Positions 40,985 through 48,377 of a stretch of 64,000 nucleotides of DNA are shown here, piece by piece. The translations under genes were made by a program, and so were the position numbers. This DNA is from Streptomyces sp. MMG1121 (GTDB taxonomy: Bacteria; Actinomycetota; Actinomycetes; Streptomycetales; Streptomycetaceae), in contig NZ_LGDV01000191.1 of the NCBI RefSeq assembly GCF_001280015.1, positions 46,436-110,435 on the forward strand, given 5' to 3'. Positions within the stretch are counted from its first letter, which is position 1. Every line of letters begins with the position of its first letter. Under the pieces are notes generated by a model that made no database searches, was not told where the DNA came from, and was given only the letters and a program-made list of their open reading frames with translations.

Positions 40985-41953
40985 ATGACCCAACACGCGG
41001 CATTCGGCGAGGGCCCATCGACCCGTACCCCCCAGACGAGGCGCACCCCCTTCCGGCCGCCCCTCTCCCACCTCCCACTCGTCACGTGCGAGCACCTGCG
41101 CACCGCCCTGGCCCTGGCAGAAGCGGGCGTTCCGGTGCTGCCCCTGCGGGAGGGCAAGGGGCCGTTCGGCAACTGCCGCACCTGCACCCGCGGCGCCTGC
41201 GGCGGCCGGCCCAACATGAAGAGCGCAGGGACATGCCGCTGCCCCGCCCCGTGCCACGCCTGGGCCGCAGCGACCACAGACCCCCGTGTGATCACCTCCC
41301 CCGCCTGGTCTCCGGCATGGCGTGCGGCCGGAGCGGTCGGCTACCACCCGGCAGGATGCAGGCTCACCGTCGTGGACCTGGACAACGCCAGCGCCGTGGC
41401 CTGGGCATGCCGAACGCTCCCGGCCACCCGGACCGTGCCCACCACCCGCGGCGAGCACTGGCTATACCTCGGGACCATGCAGTCCGCCAACGCCGTCCGG
41501 CCCGGCCTGGACATCAAATCGCGCATGGTCTACGCCCGCTGGCTCGGACCCGGCACCGGCACCATGAGCGCACTGCCGTCCACCGTCCGCGCCCTGATGG
41601 TGAAGGAAGAGGCCACCCCCGCCCGCGCCGGGGTGGCCTCTTCCCTCACCCCGCGCGCCACGTGGGACCGGTCCGTGGCCCACGGATGCCGCCACACCGA
41701 GCGCTACATCCGCACCGGCCTGGAACGCGGCCTCGCCATGGTCACCGCCCACACCGAATCCGGCGCCGGATCACAGGCGTTCGGCGTGGCCCGGTTCCTG
41801 GCAGCCCAGCACGCGCAGTGCGCCGGACCGTGCGGCCTGGACGCCATCGGCGAAGAGATCGTGGCCGCGGCCGTCGCCGTCGGCGTCCCCGAGCCGTACG
41901 CCGAGCGAGCCGTCACCAACGGCCTCGCCACCGGCAAGGAGCACGCCGCATGA
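40985..41953 (+). CDS. Bifunctional primase-polymerase (RepPP-type)
   Basis: The 322-aa protein has a Prim-Pol domain: LALAEAGVPVLPLREGKGPF, an inserted Cys cluster (CRTCTRGACGG, CRCPAPCHAW), the metal-binding LTVVDLDNASA, and TTRGEHWLYL. Such enzymes prime and extend DNA, and together with a D5-type helicase drive replication of excised actinomycete elements. AGGAG precedes the ATG inside a hairpin. Its stop overlaps the helicase start (ATGA). Confidence 0.87.
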   Translation: MTQHAAFGEGPSTRTPQTRRTPFRPPLSHLPLVTCEHLRTALALAEAGVPVLPLREGKGPFGNCRTCTRGACGGRPNMKSAGTCRCPAPCHAWAAATTDPRVITSPAWSPAWRAAGAVGYHPAGCRLTVVDLDNASAVAWACRTLPATRTVPTTRGEHWLYLGTMQSANAVRPGLDIKSRMVYARWLGPGTGTMSALPSTVRALMVKEEATPARAGVASSLTPRATWDRSVAHGCRHTERYIRTGLERGLAMVTAHTESGAGSQAFGVARFLAAQHAQCAGPCGLDAIGEEIVAAAVAVGVPEPYAERAVTNGLATGKEHAA

Positions 41954-43317
41954 CCGCCGAGGAACTGCCCGCACCCACCAACCCGCTCGCCGTCGCCCGG
42001 CGCCTCCTGCCCGACTGGCAGACCGAGGACGGACACCTGACCCGCCGGCGCTGGCGCGGCTCGTGGATGCGCTGGACCGGTACCAGCTGGCGCGAGCTGG
42101 ACGAGGCACAGGTACGTGCCCACATGTACGAGCGCCTTGAACACGTCGTCTACCAGACGCCCGGCAAGGACGGACAGCCCGAGGAACGCGACTGGGCACC
42201 GACCAAGCAGAAGATCAACAACCTCCTCGACGCGCTCGGGGCAATCACGCTTCTGGCCACCGACACCGACGCCCCCGCATGGCTCGACGGCCAGCAGGAC
42301 GGCGGCCCGATCGTGGCGTGTGAGAACGGGCTGCTCCGGATCCGTGACCGGCAGCTTCTGCCGCACACTCCCGGTTTCTTCAACCTCGTCTCCGTCCCCT
42401 TCGCCTACGACCCGGACGCCACCGCACCGGCCTGGGAACGGTTCCTGGCGCAGATCTGGCCCGACGACTCCGACGCGATCACCGCGCTTCAGGAGTGGTT
42501 CGGCTACGTCCTGTCCGGCCGCACCGACCTGCAAAAGATCCTGCTCATCGTGGGCCCGTCCCGCTCCGGCAAGGGCACGATTGCGCGGGTGTTGAAGGCG
42601 CTGGTCGGCAAGGAGAACCTTGCCGGGCCGACGCTCGCCGGGCTGGGCACGAACTTCGGGATGTCGACTCTGATCGGGAAATCGCTGGCGGTCATCTCCG
42701 ACGCCCGGCTGTCCGGCAACGACAACAGCCAGGTGGTAGAGCGGCTGTTGACCATCTCCGGTGACGACACGATCGACGTGGACCGCAAGTTCCGCGAGCA
42801 GTGGACCGGCAAGCTGCCGTCCCGGCTGATGATCCTTTCCAACGAACTGCCGCACTTCGGCGACTCCTCCGGCGTCATCGCGAACCGGTTCGTCCTGCTC
42901 AGCATGCGGGTTTCATGGCTGGGCAAGGAAGACCCCACCCTCACCGACCGCCTCACCGCCGAGATGCCCGGGATTCTGAACTGGGCCCTGGAAGGACTCG
43001 CGCGTCTTCAGCGGATCGGCCGGCTCACCGAACCCGCTTCCAGCCGTGAAGCGGTCACCACCATGCGGGACTCCGCCTCACCTACGTCCGCGTTCGTCCG
43101 CGAGCGCTGCACCACCGGCCCCGCGTGCACCGTCGCCGTGGACGACCTGTGGGCCGTCTGGCGGGAGTGGGCCGAGGACAACGGCGTCCGCGCCGGCACG
43201 AAACAGCTCTTCGGCCGCAACCTCCTGTCCGTCATCCCCCAGCTCAACCGCACCCGTCCCCGCGCCCCCTCGGGCGAGCGGATCGCTACCTACAACGGCA
43301 TCACCCTCGCCGGTTGA
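41950..43317 (+). CDS. P4/D5-type primase-helicase (superfamily 3)
   Basis: The 455-aa protein has the D5_N region (PAWERFLAQIWPDDSDAITA, LQEWFGYVLSGRT) and a superfamily 3 helicase core with Walker A in VGPSRSGKGTIARVL, a Walker B region around SLAVISDARL and sensor ILSNELPHFGDSSG. It unwinds the origin for the primase-polymerase encoded just upstream. Paired inverted repeats follow its stop and may be the origin it acts on. Confidence 0.9.
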   Translation: MTAEELPAPTNPLAVARRLLPDWQTEDGHLTRRRWRGSWMRWTGTSWRELDEAQVRAHMYERLEHVVYQTPGKDGQPEERDWAPTKQKINNLLDALGAITLLATDTDAPAWLDGQQDGGPIVACENGLLRIRDRQLLPHTPGFFNLVSVPFAYDPDATAPAWERFLAQIWPDDSDAITALQEWFGYVLSGRTDLQKILLIVGPSRSGKGTIARVLKALVGKENLAGPTLAGLGTNFGMSTLIGKSLAVISDARLSGNDNSQVVERLLTISGDDTIDVDRKFREQWTGKLPSRLMILSNELPHFGDSSGVIANRFVLLSMRVSWLGKEDPTLTDRLTAEMPGILNWALEGLARLQRIGRLTEPASSREAVTTMRDSASPTSAFVRERCTTGPACTVAVDDLWAVWREWAEDNGVRAGTKQLFGRNLLSVIPQLNRTRPRAPSGERIATYNGITLAG

Positions 43318-43336
43318 GCCGACAATCCGCCGGGTC

Positions 43337-43495
43337 GCGGCCCATCGCGGCCCACCTCGCCTGACCTGCGCTTTTCCCACACCCCACCACCGGCCCATCG
43401 TGGCCCACCGCTTCCAGGCCGCGGGCCGCGATGGGCCGCACAACACCGCCACAAAGCTGCAGGTCACAGCCTTGGGCCGCGATGGGCCGCGACCC
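43337..43495. repeat. Paired inverted repeats, candidate origin
   Basis: Four related blocks: GCGGCCCATCGCGGCCCACC (43337-43356), CGGCCCATCGTGGCCCACC (43391-43409), then inverted GCGGGCCGCGATGGGCCGC (43421-43439) and TTGGGCCGCGATGGGCCGCG (from 43472). They lie between helicase and excisionase genes, a fitting place for an iteron-type origin or an excisionase-regulated promoter. Confidence 0.5.
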
Positions 43496-43553
43496 ACAGC
43501 ATTGTGAACCCAACCATGCCCCGGACCGCCCTCAGTCTTCCCCGAGGAGTGTC

Positions 43554-43745
43554 ATGGCTCGTGCCCGTGACGAGATGCTCACCATCCCCGAAGTGATCGA
43601 AGAGATAGGCGTACCGCGAGCGACGTTCTACCGCTGGCGGCAGTACAAGAAGGGCCCGAAGTCCATCAAGCTCCCGAACGGCGCGGTGCGAATCCGGCGG
43701 TCCGAACTCAGTCGGTGGCTCCAGACGCTGGAGGAGAGCGCGTGA
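43554..43745 (+). CDS. xis: Excisionase-like HTH protein
   Basis: The 63-aa protein is a MerR/AlpA-type helix-turn-helix: LTIPEVIEEIGVPRATFYRW, then RIRRSELSRWL. Small proteins of this type beside a tyrosine integrase direct excision. GAGGAG precedes the ATG. Its stop overlaps the integrase start (GTGA), so the two are co-produced. Confidence 0.85.
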   Translation: MARARDEMLTIPEVIEEIGVPRATFYRWRQYKKGPKSIKLPNGAVRIRRSELSRWLQTLEESA

Positions 43746-45184
43746 CGAAGGACACCGACAGCGGAGCCGAGCAGAACAACCGCTCGGCTCCGGAGGGGTT
43801 TTCACTCGATGTCCGCCTGTGGAAGGTGTCCAAGGCGCAGAGCAAGACCCGTCCCTACCAACTCCGTTGGAAAGTCGGAGGAAAGGTAAGTAGCGCCACC
43901 TTCGCTACGGTGGCCCTCGCGGAGAGCCGCAGATCTGAACTGTGGCAGGCAATGCGCCGCGGCGAGGCATTCCGCATCACGGATGGTTTGCCTGAATCCG
44001 AGGTACGTGCCGAGGTCAGTGCGGAGCAAACACGTGAGGAACTGCCCTGGTTCGCGTTCTGCCGCGAGTACATGGCGATGCGCTGGCCGACTGCCGCGGC
44101 CAAGACCCGTGAGAGCATCGCCGACGGGCTCGCCGCGGTGACGCTGGCTCTGGTGGAGCAGGAACCTAAAATGCCGTCACCGGAAGAGTTGCGTCTCGCC
44201 TTCCGGTGGGCGGTTGTTCCCAAGAACGCCGAGCTTGACCCGCCGGAGGAACTTGAAGACGCGTACGGGTGGATCTTCAAGAAATCGCTTCTCGTCTCCT
44301 CGTTGGAAGACCCGAAGATTCTTCGCGATGTTCAGTATCGGATTTCCTTCAAACTGGACGGCGCCCCCGCAGCGGGGGAGACCTCCCGTCGCCGTCGGCG
44401 CGCGCTCAGCACCGCAGTTGAATACGCCATCGAGCGCAAGCTTCTAACGGAGAACCCACTTACTGCCATCAAGAGGGTGAAGAGTTCCTCATCGGACCGT
44501 GTGGACCCCCGCGTTCTCGTGAACAAGACGCAGGCCGCTCAACTACTCGCATCGGTCTCGTACGTCGGGACATGGGACCGCAAGAAGGGCCGGCGCCTGG
44601 TGGGCTTCTACGCGGTCATGTACTTCGCGGGGCTCCGCCCGAGTGAGGCTGTGGGCCTCAAGAAGACTGATTGCTTTCTCCCGGAGAAGGGGTGGGGCGT
44701 TCTGACGCTTCACGACACGCACCCCGTATCGGGCAGGCAGTGGACCGACAGCGGAGAGCGCCACGATAAGCGCGGCCTGAAGTCGAGGGAAGCCAAGGAA
44801 GACCGACCGGTCCCGATCCCCCCGCCACTCGTGGCCATGCTCCGTGCCCACCTGAAGGAGTTCGGCACGGCCAAGGATGGGCGGCTCTTCACGAACGAGC
44901 GGGGCGGTCTCGTGGGCAGCAGCACCTATTGGCGCGTGTGGCGGGACGCTCGGGAGTACGCGCTGCCGCCGGACCTTCAGACGTCCATCCTCGGCGGGCG
45001 GCCGTACGACCTGCGGCACACGTGCATCACGACGTGGCTGAACGCCGGAGTGCCCGTGGCCGAGGTCGCCCGTCGGGTCGGCAACTCGCCCGAGGTGATC
45101 CATCGCGTCTACGAGGGGTGCATCTACGGCCAGGAGGAGGTCATGAACAAGAAGATCGAAAAGGAGCTGGATTGGCCCGAGTGA
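43742..45184 (+). CDS. int: Tyrosine recombinase integrase
   Basis: The 480-aa protein has an arm-type DNA-binding start, a core-binding SAM-like domain and a C-terminal catalytic domain. Catalytic residues visible are Arg in FAGLRPSEAVG, the His-x-x-Arg region RPYDLRHTCITTWL, and the nucleophile Tyr in VIHRVYEGCI. It integrates the element into tRNA-Arg by recombination between the 43-bp att sites. Unlike the usual order, it is not next to the att site: 2.9 kb of cargo follows. Confidence 0.94.
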   Translation: MTKDTDSGAEQNNRSAPEGFSLDVRLWKVSKAQSKTRPYQLRWKVGGKVSSATFATVALAESRRSELWQAMRRGEAFRITDGLPESEVRAEVSAEQTREELPWFAFCREYMAMRWPTAAAKTRESIADGLAAVTLALVEQEPKMPSPEELRLAFRWAVVPKNAELDPPEELEDAYGWIFKKSLLVSSLEDPKILRDVQYRISFKLDGAPAAGETSRRRRRALSTAVEYAIERKLLTENPLTAIKRVKSSSSDRVDPRVLVNKTQAAQLLASVSYVGTWDRKKGRRLVGFYAVMYFAGLRPSEAVGLKKTDCFLPEKGWGVLTLHDTHPVSGRQWTDSGERHDKRGLKSREAKEDRPVPIPPPLVAMLRAHLKEFGTAKDGRLFTNERGGLVGSSTYWRVWRDAREYALPPDLQTSILGGRPYDLRHTCITTWLNAGVPVAEVARRVGNSPEVIHRVYEGCIYGQEEVMNKKIEKELDWPE

Positions 45185-45203
45185 CGGGTCAGTCTGGTTT
45201 GCG

Positions 45204-45236
45204 GCCGGGGCACGCGGATGTGCGATGCGCCCCGGC
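45204..45236 (+). terminator. Hairpin after integrase gene
   Basis: GCCGGGGC (45204-45211) pairs with GCCCCGGC (45229-45236) around a 17-base loop, 20 bases after the integrase stop. A second stem, CGGCTA/TAGCCG (45240-45257), follows. There is no T-run, as is common in Streptomyces. It separates integrase from the cargo. Confidence 0.5.
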
Positions 45237-45336
45237 TATCGGCTAGCTAGGTAGCCGTTGTAAGCAGGAATGCCAAGCTGCGAGGTTGCCGGAGATCGCC
45301 TACCCTGAAGGTGCCACCAATTGGCCGGGAGGCATC

Positions 45337-45552
45337 ATGACCAGCTATACACCAGGCACCGGCGCAGAGCCACGCACCGGCGCAGAGCCCATCATGCTGC
45401 TTATCCCCGAAGACAAGCAGCCTGACGTGGAGGCGCTAATAAACAGCGGAAAAGTTGTCAGGGCCACCGCTAAAAGCACCGGGACTAGCTGTGATGGGTC
45501 GGGGCCGGGCTGGGTATGCGGCGACAAGGACGAAGACCAGCCTTGCACTTAG
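45337..45552 (+). CDS. Putative graspetide precursor peptide, 71 aa
   Basis: The small protein has a leader-like part (IMLLIPEDKQPDVEALINSG) and a C-terminal stretch of about 24 residues, TGTSCDGSGPGWVCGDKDED followed by QPCT. That stretch is rich in Thr/Ser and Asp/Glu, the donors of side-chain ester links made by ATP-grasp ligases, and has three Cys. GGAGG lies four bases before ATG 45337. It comes first in the cassette, and a strong hairpin after it would give the excess expression usual for precursors. No match to a named precursor family is known to me. Confidence 0.6.
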   Translation: MTSYTPGTGAEPRTGAEPIMLLIPEDKQPDVEALINSGKVVRATAKSTGTSCDGSGPGWVCGDKDEDQPCT

Positions 45553-45566
45553 CCCCGTTCCCTCAC

Positions 45567-45601
45567 TTCGGTGTGGTGGTAACTTAAGCCGCCACACCGA
45601 A
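45567..45601 (+). terminator. Hairpin between precursor and enzyme genes
   Basis: TTCGGTGTGGTGG pairs with CCGCCACACCGAA (13 bp, one G-T) around a 9-base loop, 15 bases after the peptide stop. There is no T-run. It likely acts as a partial terminator that raises precursor mRNA over ligase mRNA. Confidence 0.65.
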
Positions 45602-45632
45602 CGTGCCGCATCAATCACCGTCTGGCGGGTCG

Positions 45633-45833
45633 ATGCCAAGATCACCACGGACTCAAGCTGACGATCGCCCTCTCCCTTTCGTCCTCAGGGTTGCCACAGA
45701 GTGGATTGCCATGGATAACGAGGCAATTACAGGAGAGAGCTTCTTCCTGCGAAGCACTCGACTGACGGGTAAGATCTTGACTACGAAAGATGGTCGGGAC
45801 ATAGAATTCTCCGACCTGGGGATCGACCCGTGA
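45633..45833 (+). CDS. Small leader-like protein coupled to ATP-grasp gene
   Basis: The 66-aa protein contains RPLPFVLRVATEW, resembling the PFFARFLE-type leader helix of microviridins and the PFxLR motif of putative ATP-grasp-modified peptides. A beta-like part follows (LTGKILTTKDGRDIEFSDLG), also seen before the core in such precursors. Yet it ends just there, with no Thr/Asp core. Its stop overlaps the ligase start (GTGA). It may be a leader acting in trans, a precursor with lost core, or an unrelated helper. ATG 45633 is chosen; GTG 45603 is possible. Confidence 0.5.
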   Translation: MPRSPRTQADDRPLPFVLRVATEWIAMDNEAITGESFFLRSTRLTGKILTTKDGRDIEFSDLGIDP

Positions 45834-46810
45834 TCTTGGTCATTTCAAACTCTGAATTCGATGGCCATGTCCCGCCAGTCACAGCCGAGCTCTCTCGGCG
45901 CGGAAGGCACTTTGTAATCTACAATCCTGCTACGTACCCTGATAAATCGTCGCTCACCCTGGAGAGCAGCTCCGATGCCATCAAGGCGTTCTTGAGCATA
46001 GATGATTCACTTATAGATCTCTCTTGCGTGACAAGCGTATGGTATCGGCGACCAGGAGACTTCGCCCTTTCGGATAAGCTGTCTCCGGAAGAGGATAGAT
46101 GGCTTCGAGCTGAGTGTCGCAGTCTCTTCCAGGGATTCTGGAGCGGCGAGTTCCTACCTCAATGGGTAAGTAACCCCGAAGCCATCAGGAAGGCCAGCCT
46201 GAAGGCGGCACAACTTAAGGTCGCCATGGAAATGGGCTTCACTGTACCTCGCTTCACCATTACGAATGACGTGGACCGGGCGTCCCGCTTCATCGCCTCA
46301 TGTCGCCAGGGGACGATCGTAAAAACACTTGGTAACCCCTCCATCTCCTACCCTGACCTAAATGGAACGATATACACGCATCTGGTTTCCAATCAAGATA
46401 TGGACCTGATATCCTCAGTGCGTTTTGGCCCTACGTACCTTCAGGAGTGCATAAAGAAGAGAATGGACGTCCGAGTCACCGTAATTGGTGAAAAAGTGTT
46501 CGCTGTAGGTATTGACTCGCAAAACTTCGAAGAATCCAGCATCGATTTTCGGCGCAGTCAGATATACACCTTGCCCCATCATCCAATCGAGCTGCCCAGA
46601 AATTTGAGTAGGTTGTCCATCGAGCTGGTAGGTCGACTCGGGTTGAGATTTGGCGCGATTGATTTCATTCTGACACCCGATGGGGATTACATCTTCCTGG
46701 AAATTAACCCTAACGGGCAATGGTATTGGCTCGAAGAAATAACGGGCCTACCGCTGGTTGCAGCTATGTGCGATTTGCTTACTGCCGGAGCAGGTTTTCC
46801 TGCTGGGTGA
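45830..46810 (+). CDS. ATP-grasp peptide ligase, MvdC/MvdD-like
   Basis: The 326-aa protein has the marks of graspetide ligases: SVWYRRPGDF in the N-terminal domain, KAAQLKVAMEMGFTVPRF, a nucleotide-site IVKTLG, DVRVTVIGEKVFAVGI, and the signature FLEINPNGQWYWLEEITGLP. These enzymes activate Asp/Glu side chains with ATP and join them to Thr/Ser (esters) or Lys (amides) in a precursor peptide. The gene is lower in GC than the element backbone. It is coupled to the leader-like gene. No transporter, protease or methyltransferase gene is beside it. Confidence 0.87.
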   Translation: MILVISNSEFDGHVPPVTAELSRRGRHFVIYNPATYPDKSSLTLESSSDAIKAFLSIDDSLIDLSCVTSVWYRRPGDFALSDKLSPEEDRWLRAECRSLFQGFWSGEFLPQWVSNPEAIRKASLKAAQLKVAMEMGFTVPRFTITNDVDRASRFIASCRQGTIVKTLGNPSISYPDLNGTIYTHLVSNQDMDLISSVRFGPTYLQECIKKRMDVRVTVIGEKVFAVGIDSQNFEESSIDFRRSQIYTLPHHPIELPRNLSRLSIELVGRLGLRFGAIDFILTPDGDYIFLEINPNGQWYWLEEITGLPLVAAMCDLLTAGAGFPAG

Positions 46811-46845
46811 ATCTAGGATTACATGCGATCTCGGCGGAGGCTTCT

Positions 46846-47100
46846 ATGTCTGGTGAAAATAGCCGGTCGAACATTCTTCCTTGTACAGAAGATGGCGATA
46901 TGGCAAGCGGGGGGCCATCCGACCTGACTATCCCGATCGGCCGGCAAGTCATTGAGTTGCCGGCCGCTATTGCGGAGCGGTTGCGGTCAGTTACTAGTTT
47001 GGACCTGCGACTGAATGCCACGCAAGTCTATATTACCAGGGTAGACAGTGCCTATAGGATGTACCTAGGAGATGTCTGCCATGCGGACTTAGATGGCTGA
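46846..47100 (+). CDS. Small protein downstream of ATP-grasp ligase
   Basis: The 84-aa protein begins with a Ser/Asp-rich stretch (NILPCTEDGDMASGGPSDLT) followed by a mixed domain (IPIGRQVIELPAAIAERLRS, DLRLNATQVYITRVDSAYRM). GGAGG lies five bases before ATG 46846, 35 bases after the ligase stop. No family is recognised. It could be a second substrate, an immunity factor or a helper. Its low GC matches the ligase gene, so both probably arrived together. Confidence 0.6.
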   Translation: MSGENSRSNILPCTEDGDMASGGPSDLTIPIGRQVIELPAAIAERLRSVTSLDLRLNATQVYITRVDSAYRMYLGDVCHADLDG

Positions 47101-47279
47101 ATGGCCCACCGGCCGTCGGCAACATGACGGCGAGGACCTGTCGCGGGAAGTTATTAACTAGAAACTCCAAGGGTTCTATTCGAGAATCTAGAGGAGGTTT
47201 AACGGCTGAGGTTGCGGCGGTTGGAGGTCGAGCTCAGTTCGGATCCATAGCGGCTGAGGTGTGTCAGTGATGTGGGGTA

Positions 47280-47936
47280 CTAGTTCTGAGAGCTACTCTG
47301 ACCGGTCCCCTTGGTATTGGCGCGTCGTTCTTTGAAGACCGTGAACTGTGCTGCTAGAACGTAAAGGTAGTCCAGAAGTGCCTCAGCGAGGGCCAGTGCG
47401 TCGGCAGCGTCCTCGCGGCTTACCCCTGTACCAGTGAAGTGCGCTCCCTGGTTACCGAGAACTCAAAGTTCCTGAGCCCACTCCAAGAGCCGTCCATGGA
47501 TTCTGCCCTCGTTCTTGAGCTGCTCAAGCATCTTGACAAGAGGCTTGGGTCGGCCGTTCGCGCCCGCCACTCCCTGCTCGCTGCAAACACCTTCGAGCGT
47601 GCGGCGGACCATGACGGCCGTGGCTGTGTACGCCTTGGCCTTAAAGCACTGACGTGCTTCCTCGTGTTCTCGCCGCAAGGACTGAGGAACGTGATGGCTC
47701 AAGGGGCGGAGCTGCTCGGGCCAGAGCACGTCCGGACCATCCCAGCCTTGCGCGTAGTCCACATCGACGGTGAGGAATGGTTCGTTGCAGACGCTGCATC
47801 GGGCCAGCTCAAGCAGGTACGGCGGCTCTTCCACGCCACCGCCGGCGGCTTCGCTGGCGATCGTGGCCAACGCGGGCTTCTCACAGTGTGGACATATGAG
47901 GGGGAAGGTGTGCCCGACCCTGTACTCACGGCTCAT
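47280..47936 (-). pseudogene. DUF4145 protein interrupted by in-frame TGA
   Basis: The first 157 codons encode an N-terminal zinc-ribbon (CPHCEKPA, CSVCNEPF) and the DUF4145 helix region (EEARQCFKAKAYTATAVMVR), ending EWAQEL. After a TGA at 47463-47465 the same frame continues for 60 codons with VLGNQGAHFTGTGVSREDAA and ALLDYLYVLAAQF, the expected C-terminal half. Family members usually read ELRVLGN here, so a CGA to TGA change is likely. Otherwise the gene looks fresh. DUF4145 is common in defence contexts. Confidence 0.8.
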
Positions 47937-48023
47937 GAGGCCAGGCTAGTGATGACGTGTACGTTGCGTGGCTAGATCGCCACGTCTATCGCAGGTCTAT
48001 CGTGACCAGTGCGCAGCAGTGAC

Positions 48024-48060
48024 AAAGGGCGGGACTCAGTGAGACTGAGTCCCGCCCTTT
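48024..48060 (-). terminator. Element-borne terminator for tRNA-Arg
   Basis: AAAGGGCGGGACTCAG and CTGAGTCCCGCCCTTT form a perfect 16-bp stem around TGAGA, with T/A runs on both sides, so it may work in both directions. It lies about 50 bases past the tRNA 3' end, just inside the element. It replaces the host terminator left at 26749-26788 by integration. Confidence 0.8.
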
Positions 48061-48111
48061 TGCGTCGGCATCCGCCCTGGTCAGCGCTTGATTTCTGCTG
48101 ATCCTCGGCGA

Positions 48112-48154
48112 GTGCCCCCGGCAGGATTCGAACCTGCGCACACGGCTCCGGAGG
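48112..48154. repeat. attR, 43-bp att repeat
   Basis: Identical to 26805-26847. It forms the 3' half of the intact tRNA-Arg gene, so integration restores the tRNA. Confidence 0.95.
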
Positions 48155-48184
48155 CCGTTGCTCTATCCCCTGAGCTACGGGGGC
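48113..48184 (-). tRNA. tRNA-Arg (anticodon CCG)
   Basis: The reverse strand folds as a full cloverleaf of 72 nt. The acceptor stem GCCCCCG pairs with CGGGGGC with discriminator A. The D arm is GCTC/GAGC, the anticodon arm ACGGC-CTCCGGA-GCCGT gives anticodon CCG, and the T arm is GCAGG-TTCGAAT-CCTGC. CCA is not encoded. It reads CGG codons. It is the integration target of the element. Confidence 0.97.
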
Positions 48185-48377
48185 GTGTCCGCTGTTGAGC
48201 TGGTGCTCGCTCGCGGCGACGGGTAGAACACTAGCAGGTCCGACGGGGTGATCAGGAACGTGTTTCTGCGGGCCGGGACCAGGGTGGTCGGCCGCGTGCG
48301 GGGGAACGGGTCCCCTGTACGGGGCGGAAGTGGGGAAAACCCGGACGCGGTGGCCGGTCCCGACCTACTCTCGACGT

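Larger units (their letters stand above)
26805..48154. mobile_element. Integrative and conjugative element in tRNA-Arg(CCG)
   Basis: A 43-bp perfect direct repeat bounds about 21.3 kb containing excisionase and tyrosine integrase, primase-polymerase and D5-type helicase, SSB, an FtsK/TraB DNA translocase, Spd-like membrane proteins and a GntR repressor. This is the gene set of actinomycete integrative and conjugative elements of the primase-polymerase replication type. Such elements move as double-stranded DNA through a single translocase. The right end regenerates a full tRNA-Arg. Cargo lies at the left (HTH-protease pair, DUF4365) and between integrase and the right end (graspetide cassette, DUF4145). 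Confidence 0.93.

Noticed and set aside
45337..45552. Lanthipeptide or lasso precursor
   Set aside because: No LanM, LanB/C or lasso cyclase lies nearby; the only modifying enzyme is an ATP-grasp ligase of the graspetide type.
47463..47465. Selenocysteine at the in-frame TGA of the DUF4145 gene
   Set aside because: Homologues have Arg rather than Cys at this place and there is no nearby selenocysteine machinery; a CGA to TGA mutation is simpler.
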